Source of the DNA: DASZIT01 sp963709665
Lineage (GTDB): Bacteria; Actinomycetota; Acidimicrobiia; Acidimicrobiales; RAAP-2
DNA: 64,000 bases
NCBI GenBank assembly: GCA_963709665.1
Contig: CAVPWU010000002.1
Coordinates: forward strand, 496,001-560,000
Direction: 5' to 3'
This document shows positions 59,875 through 64,000 of the stretch, piece by piece. The first letter of the stretch is position 1. Each line of letters begins with the position of its first letter. The position numbers were made by a program, and so were the translations under genes. Below the pieces are notes generated by a model. The model was given only the letters and a program-made list of their open reading frames with translations. It made no database searches and was not told where the DNA came from.

Positions 59875-60824
59875 CCGGGGCGACGCGGCACGTGCTGGAC
59901 ATCGACGACCTGGGAGCTGACGGGGTGGCCCAGGTGATGGCCCTGGCCGAGGCCCCGGTGGCCGGCCTGCCCCGGACCCTCGACGGGCGCGGGGTGGCCA
60001 TGGTCTTCGAGAAGCCGTCCAACCGCACCCGGAACAGCACGGAGATGGCCACGGTGGCGCTGGGCGGCCACCCGGTCTACATCCAGGGTCACGAGGTCGG
60101 CCTCGGCGTCCGGGAGTCGGCCGCCGACGTGGCCCGGACCCTGGCCTGCTACCACTCGGTGCTCTGTGCCCGGGTGATGGCGCACGGCTCCCTCGAGCGG
60201 ATGCGCGACGCCCTCGACGCCGCCGGCGTCGGGGTGCCGGTGGTCAACCTCCTCTCCGATCGGGCCCATCCCTGCCAGGCCCTGGCCGACCTGCTCACCC
60301 TGCGCCAGGTGTTCGGCACCGACGGGCTGGGGGAGCGGACGGTGGCCTACGTCGGCGACGCCAACAACGTCTGGCGCTCCCTGGCCCTGGTCTGTGCGGT
60401 GGCCGGCATCCCCTCCCGGGTGGCCGCTCCCGACGGCTTCGGGCCCTCCGAGTCCGACCTGGCTCTGGTGCGCTCGCTGGGCGGCCGGCTCGAGGTGGTC
60501 ACCGACCCGAAGGAGGCGGTGGCCGGGGCCGACGCCATCTACACCGACGTGTGGACGTCGATGGGCCAGGAGGACGAGTACGCCGTGCGGCTGGCGGCGT
60601 TCGCCGGCTATGCCGTGGACGAGGCCCTGGTGGCGGCGGCCGGCCCCGAGGTGGTGGTACTCCACTGCCTGCCCGCCCACCGGGGCGAGGAGATCGCCGC
60701 CGAGGTGGTCGACGGACCGAGGAGCGTGGTCTGGCAACAGGCGGCCAACCGGATGCACGCCATGCGTGGACTGCTGGCCTGGGTCCGGGGGGTGGCGGCA
60801 CCGACCGACGGGGAGGACCGGTGA
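59871..60824 (+). CDS. argF: Ornithine carbamoyltransferase
   Basis: 317-residue trimeric enzyme forming citrulline. Carbamoyl-phosphate site: residues 50-54 read SNRTR where the family normally has STRTR, so the Thr is replaced by Asn51. HPCQ (133-136), the ornithine SMG loop (TSMGQE, ~229-234) and HCLP (265-268) are intact. The SMG loop and operon context support ornithine rather than acetyl- or succinyl-ornithine as substrate. ATG 59871 overlaps argD; the stop overlaps argR (GTGA). Confidence 0.94.
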
Positions 60825-61384
60825 GGCCCACCAAGAACCAGCGCCAGCACCGGATCGCCAAGCTGCTCGAGACCCGGGCGGTCGGCAACCAGGCCGACCT
60901 GGTCGAGCTCCTGGCCGCCGACGGGGTGGAGGCCACCCAGACCACCGTCTCCCGCGACCTCGAGGAGCTGGGGGCGATCAAGGTCCGGCTGCCCGGCGGC
61001 GACACCGCCTACGCCCTCCCCGAGCTGCCGTCCCAGCAGGTGGCGCCCGAGGACCACCTCCGTCGGGTGCTGGGGGAGTGGGTGGTGGAGGCCGACTACT
61101 CGGGGAACCTGGTGGTGCTCCGCACGCCACCGGGCTCGGCCCACGTGGTGGGCTCCGCCCTCGACCGGAGCGGGTTCGACGGCATGATCGGGACGGTGGC
61201 CGGGGACGACACCGTCCTGGTGGTGGCCTCGGAGTCCCTCGGCGGTGCCCGCCTGGCCGAGCAGCTCGGCAGCCTGGCCGGCCTCGGCTTCCCGCCCCAC
61301 CGTCCGCCGGCCGACGCCGACGGTCACCAGTCCCACGGATCGCAGACCACCCCGGGGCCGAGGGCCCCGCAGACGAGGAGATGA
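60821..61384 (+). CDS. argR: Arginine repressor
   Basis: 187-residue hexameric regulator binding ArgR boxes with arginine as corepressor. The N-terminal winged helix (~5-70) includes QRQHRIAKLLETRAVGNQADLVELLAADG and QTTVSRDLEELGAIKVR. The C-terminal oligomerisation/arginine domain (~80-160) ends GTVAGDDTVLVVASES. About 25 residues of Pro/His-rich tail follow the usual end. Placed within the operon it controls, between argF and argG, so autoregulation through the box before argC is likely. GTG 60821. Confidence 0.94.
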   Translation: MRPTKNQRQHRIAKLLETRAVGNQADLVELLAADGVEATQTTVSRDLEELGAIKVRLPGGDTAYALPELPSQQVAPEDHLRRVLGEWVVEADYSGNLVVLRTPPGSAHVVGSALDRSGFDGMIGTVAGDDTVLVVASESLGGARLAEQLGSLAGLGFPPHRPPADADGHQSHGSQTTPGPRAPQTRR

Positions 61385-61386
61385 CG

Positions 61387-62625
61387 ATGGCACAACGGGT
61401 CGTACTGGCATACAGCGGAGGGCTCGACACCTCCATCGCCGTCCGGTGGCTGATGGAGCACCACGACGCCGAGGTGATCGCGGTGGCCGTCGACGTCGGC
61501 CAGCAGGCCGACACCCCCACCGAGGAGTGGGACGCCATCCGGGAGCGCGCCCTGGCCGCCGGGGCGGTGGAGGCGGTGGTCATCGACGCCCGGGTGGAGA
61601 TGGCCGAGGAGTTCTGCATGCCGGCCCTGATGGCCAACGCCCGGTACGAGGGCAAGTACCCGCTGGTCTCGTCGCTCTCCCGCCCGGTGATCGTGCGCCA
61701 CCTGGTCACCGAGGCCCGGAAGTACGGGGCGGGGGCGGTGGCCCACGGCTGCACCGGCAAGGGGAACGACCAGGTCCGCTTCGAGGTGGGCACCCGGGCG
61801 CTGGCCCCCGACCTCGAGGTGCTGGCCCCCGCCCGGGTGTGGGGCCTCACCCGTGAGGAGTCCATCGAGTACGCCGCCAAGTGGAACATCCCGCTGTCGG
61901 TGACCAAGGAGAAGCTGTACTCCATCGACGAGAACCTCTGGGGCCGGGCCATCGAGTGCGGCGTCATCGAGGATCCGTGGGCCCAGCCCCCCGACGACGT
62001 GTACTCCATGACCCAGCCCACCGCCTCCGAGCCCACCGAGGTGGTCATCGGGTTCGAGTCGGGCATCCCCATCTCGGTGGACGGCGACACCCTGGCGCCC
62101 TACGAGCTGATCGCCCATCTCAACCGGCTGGTCGGCTCCTACGGGTGGGGCCGGCTCGACATGGTGGAGAGCCGGCGGGTGGGCATCAAGTGCCGGGAGA
62201 CCTACGAGTGCCCCGGCGCCCTGGCCCTCCTGCTGGCCCACGCCGACCTCGAGGACCTCACCCTGGAGCGTGACCTGCTCCACGAGAAGATGCGGCTCGA
62301 GCCGCGCTGGTCGGAGCTGGTCTACGACGGGCTGTGGTTCTCGCCGCTGAAGCAGGCCCTCGACGCCTTCGTGGTCGAATCGCAGCGGCACGTGACCGGC
62401 GAGGTCCGGCTGCGCCTGGAGCCCGGGCGGTGCTACGTGGTGGGCCGCCGCAGCCCGGTGGGCCTCTACGACTACGGCCTGGCCACCTACGACGCCGCCG
62501 ACACCTTCCGCCACCAGGACGCCGAGGGCTTCGTCCGGCTGTGGGGCCTGGGTGTGGCCACCTGGTCCGCCAAGCAGGAGAACCGCTCGGGAGGTGACGT
62601 CCCCGGACGCGGTGGGTCTCGATGA
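61387..62625 (+). CDS. argG: Argininosuccinate synthase
   Basis: 412-residue ATP-dependent ligase of citrulline and aspartate. P-loop-like AYSGGLDTSIAV near the N-terminus, VAHGCTGKGNDQVRFE, and the citrulline-binding SRRVGIKCRETYECPGA region are intact. ATG 61387 is preferred because GAGGAG then has a 6-base spacing; ATG 61381 would overlap argR but has the site directly adjacent. A short Gly/Arg tail ends the protein. The stop overlaps argH (ATGA). Confidence 0.95.
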   Translation: MAQRVVLAYSGGLDTSIAVRWLMEHHDAEVIAVAVDVGQQADTPTEEWDAIRERALAAGAVEAVVIDARVEMAEEFCMPALMANARYEGKYPLVSSLSRPVIVRHLVTEARKYGAGAVAHGCTGKGNDQVRFEVGTRALAPDLEVLAPARVWGLTREESIEYAAKWNIPLSVTKEKLYSIDENLWGRAIECGVIEDPWAQPPDDVYSMTQPTASEPTEVVIGFESGIPISVDGDTLAPYELIAHLNRLVGSYGWGRLDMVESRRVGIKCRETYECPGALALLLAHADLEDLTLERDLLHEKMRLEPRWSELVYDGLWFSPLKQALDAFVVESQRHVTGEVRLRLEPGRCYVVGRRSPVGLYDYGLATYDAADTFRHQDAEGFVRLWGLGVATWSAKQENRSGGDVPGRGGSR

Positions 62626-64000
62626 CCCTGTGGCACGGCCGACTGGCCGGCGGGACCGCCGACGAGGTGATGGCCTTCTCGGTCAGCCTCCACTACGACC
62701 GCCGGCTGGCCGAGGACGACCTGGCCGGCTCGCAGGCCCACGTCCGGGGGCTCCGGCGCGCCGGCATCCTCACCGACGACGAGGCCGCCTCGGTGTCGTC
62801 CGCCCTCGACCGGGTGGGGGAGGAGCTGGCGGCGGGGACGTTCGCCTTCGCCCCCGACGACGAGGACATCCACACCGCCGTCGAGCGGCGGGTCACCGAG
62901 CTGGCCGGGGACGCCGGCGCCAAGCTGCACACCGGGCGGAGCCGCAACGACCAGGTGGCCACCGACCTCCGGCTCTTCACCAAGCGGGCCCTCGGTGAGG
63001 TGGTCGCCGACGTCCTGGCCCTCCAGGACGTGCTGCTGGCCCGCGCCCGCCAGGCCGACGGGACCTACCTCCCCGGCTACACCCACCTGCAGCGGGCCCA
63101 GCCGGTGCTGCTCGCCCACCACCTGCTGGCCCACGGCTGGGCGCTGGCGCGCGACGTCGACCGCCTGCTGGCCACCGTGGTCCGCCTCGACGTGTCGCCC
63201 CTGGGGGCCGGTGCGCTGGCCGGCTCGTCGCTGCCCCTCGACCCCGACGGGGTGGCCGAGGACCTGGGGTTCGGCTCCCGGTTCGAGAACTCGCTGGACG
63301 CCGTCTCCGATCGGGACTTCGTGGCCGAGGCCCTCTTCGACCTGGCCCTCCTCGGGGTGCACCTGTCCCGGATGGGGGAGGAGCTGGTGCTGTGGTCGAC
63401 CGAGGAGTTCGGCTTCGCCGTGCTCGACGACGCCTACGCCACCGGAAGCTCGATGCTGCCCCAGAAGAAGAACCCCGACGTCGCCGAGCTGGCCCGCGGC
63501 AAGACCGGGCGACTGGTCGGGAACCTCACCGCCCTCCTGGTGACGCTGAAGGGGCTCCCGTTGTCCTACAACCGGGACCTGCAGGAGGACAAGGAGCCCC
63601 TCTTCGACTCCCTGGAGCAGGTCCACCTGGCCCTGGTGGCGCTGACCGGGGTCCTCGGCACGGTGACCTTCGACGCCCACCGGATGCAACAGGCGGCCGA
63701 CGGGCCGAGCTCCGCCGCCGTCGACCTGGCCGAGTGGCTGGTCGAGCAGGGCATGCCGTTCCGCCAGGCCCACGCGGTGGTGGGCGGCCTGGTCCACGAG
63801 TCGCTCGACCGCCATGTCCCGCTGTCCGAGCTGGTGGAGGCCCACCCGGCCCTGGGGGCCGACGCCGTGGCCCTGCTCGAGCCCGGGGTGGCCGTCACCC
63901 GGCGGACCACCCCCGGTGGTGCCGGCCCCGGTCCGGTCCAGGTGCAGCTCGACCGGTTCGCCCTCCGGCTCCAGGCCGACCACGGGCGCTCGTCACCGCC
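62622..64000 (+). CDS. argH: Argininosuccinate lyase (3' partial)
   Basis: Final enzyme of arginine synthesis, releasing arginine and fumarate; fumarase/aspartase superfamily. 459 codons are visible before the window ends, so at most a few residues are missing. HTGRSRNDQVATDLRL (~residues 103-118), TYLPGYTHLQRAQP and the signature GSSMLPQKKNPD (~284-295, with the catalytic Ser) are intact. ATG 62622 overlaps the argG stop by four bases. The frame is open to base 64000. Confidence 0.95.
   Translation, partial: MTLWHGRLAGGTADEVMAFSVSLHYDRRLAEDDLAGSQAHVRGLRRAGILTDDEAASVSSALDRVGEELAAGTFAFAPDDEDIHTAVERRVTELAGDAGAKLHTGRSRNDQVATDLRLFTKRALGEVVADVLALQDVLLARARQADGTYLPGYTHLQRAQPVLLAHHLLAHGWALARDVDRLLATVVRLDVSPLGAGALAGSSLPLDPDGVAEDLGFGSRFENSLDAVSDRDFVAEALFDLALLGVHLSRMGEELVLWSTEEFGFAVLDDAYATGSSMLPQKKNPDVAELARGKTGRLVGNLTALLVTLKGLPLSYNRDLQEDKEPLFDSLEQVHLALVALTGVLGTVTFDAHRMQQAADGPSSAAVDLAEWLVEQGMPFRQAHAVVGGLVHESLDRHVPLSELVEAHPALGADAVALLEPGVAVTRRTTPGGAGPGPVQVQLDRFALRLQADHGRSSP

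Overview
The window is one continuous, very GC-rich piece of core bacterial chromosome. I see no rRNA or tRNA gene, phage, insertion sequence or CRISPR array. The gene content points to an actinobacterium, most likely of class Acidimicrobiia. Evidence: MshC for mycothiol; an F420:NADP oxidoreductase; an InhA-type enoyl reductase; phosphatidylinositol and PIM-type lipid genes (PgsA, acyltransferase, PimA); DUF2510-type and 'DGKWHPPE' motifs; a secreted protein with 42-residue GYWLVASDGG repeats of a kind I associate with Acidimicrobiia; and a queA-tgt pair, which many other actinobacteria lack. The class assignment is inference.

Layout. 1-4376: three overlapping surface-polysaccharide genes (GT-C-like membrane protein, cut by the window edge; Wzx/MATE-like flippase; GT4 glycosyltransferase). 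4438-10929: an accessory block with two low-complexity proteins on the minus strand flanking a four-gene, translationally coupled cluster carrying six YbjQ-type modules. 11039-14450: a tetR-nitronate monooxygenase pair divergent from an aldehyde dehydrogenase. 14481-17622: divergent cobL and cobQ of cobalamin synthesis. 17633-19446: a hypothetical protein, a SnoaL-like protein and the enoyl reductase. 19555-21956: GNAT, F420 oxidoreductase, mshC.

22065-30029 is thrS, a HIT-family nucleotide phosphorylase, pgsA, an acyltransferase and pimA, in the same order as the Mycobacterium tuberculosis thrS-pimA cluster, but with a VOC-family gene and a PAS-PAS-PAS-GGDEF diguanylate cyclase inserted. 30052-33423: an M48 peptidase, marR divergent from yceI, and a DODA-type dioxygenase. 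33500-51099: pdxS-pdxT-yebC, ruvCAB, queA-tgt, yajC-secD-secF, rsh, hisS, aspS, rarA, again close to mycobacterial order.

51155-54491: a secreted sedolisin-type protease with IPT/TIG and repeat domains, interrupted by an apparent frameshift, and a convergent small hypothetical gene. 54641-55405: an ArsR-AHSA1 fusion regulator under a very clear palindrome-controlled promoter. 55534-64000: the complete arginine operon argCJBDFRGH, nearly all with 4-base stop/start overlaps, preceded by ArgR-box-like sequences; argH runs off the window.

Regulatory layout: several genes (pdxS, ruvC, rsh, the ArsR fusion) have a TANNNT hexamer 6-7 bases before the start codon, which fits leaderless transcripts. 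Within operons, GTGA/ATGA overlaps dominate. Products fall into envelope lipid and glycan assembly, thiol/F420 redox cofactors, cobalamin, vitamin B6, tRNA charging and modification, Holliday-junction repair, protein export, stringent response and arginine synthesis.
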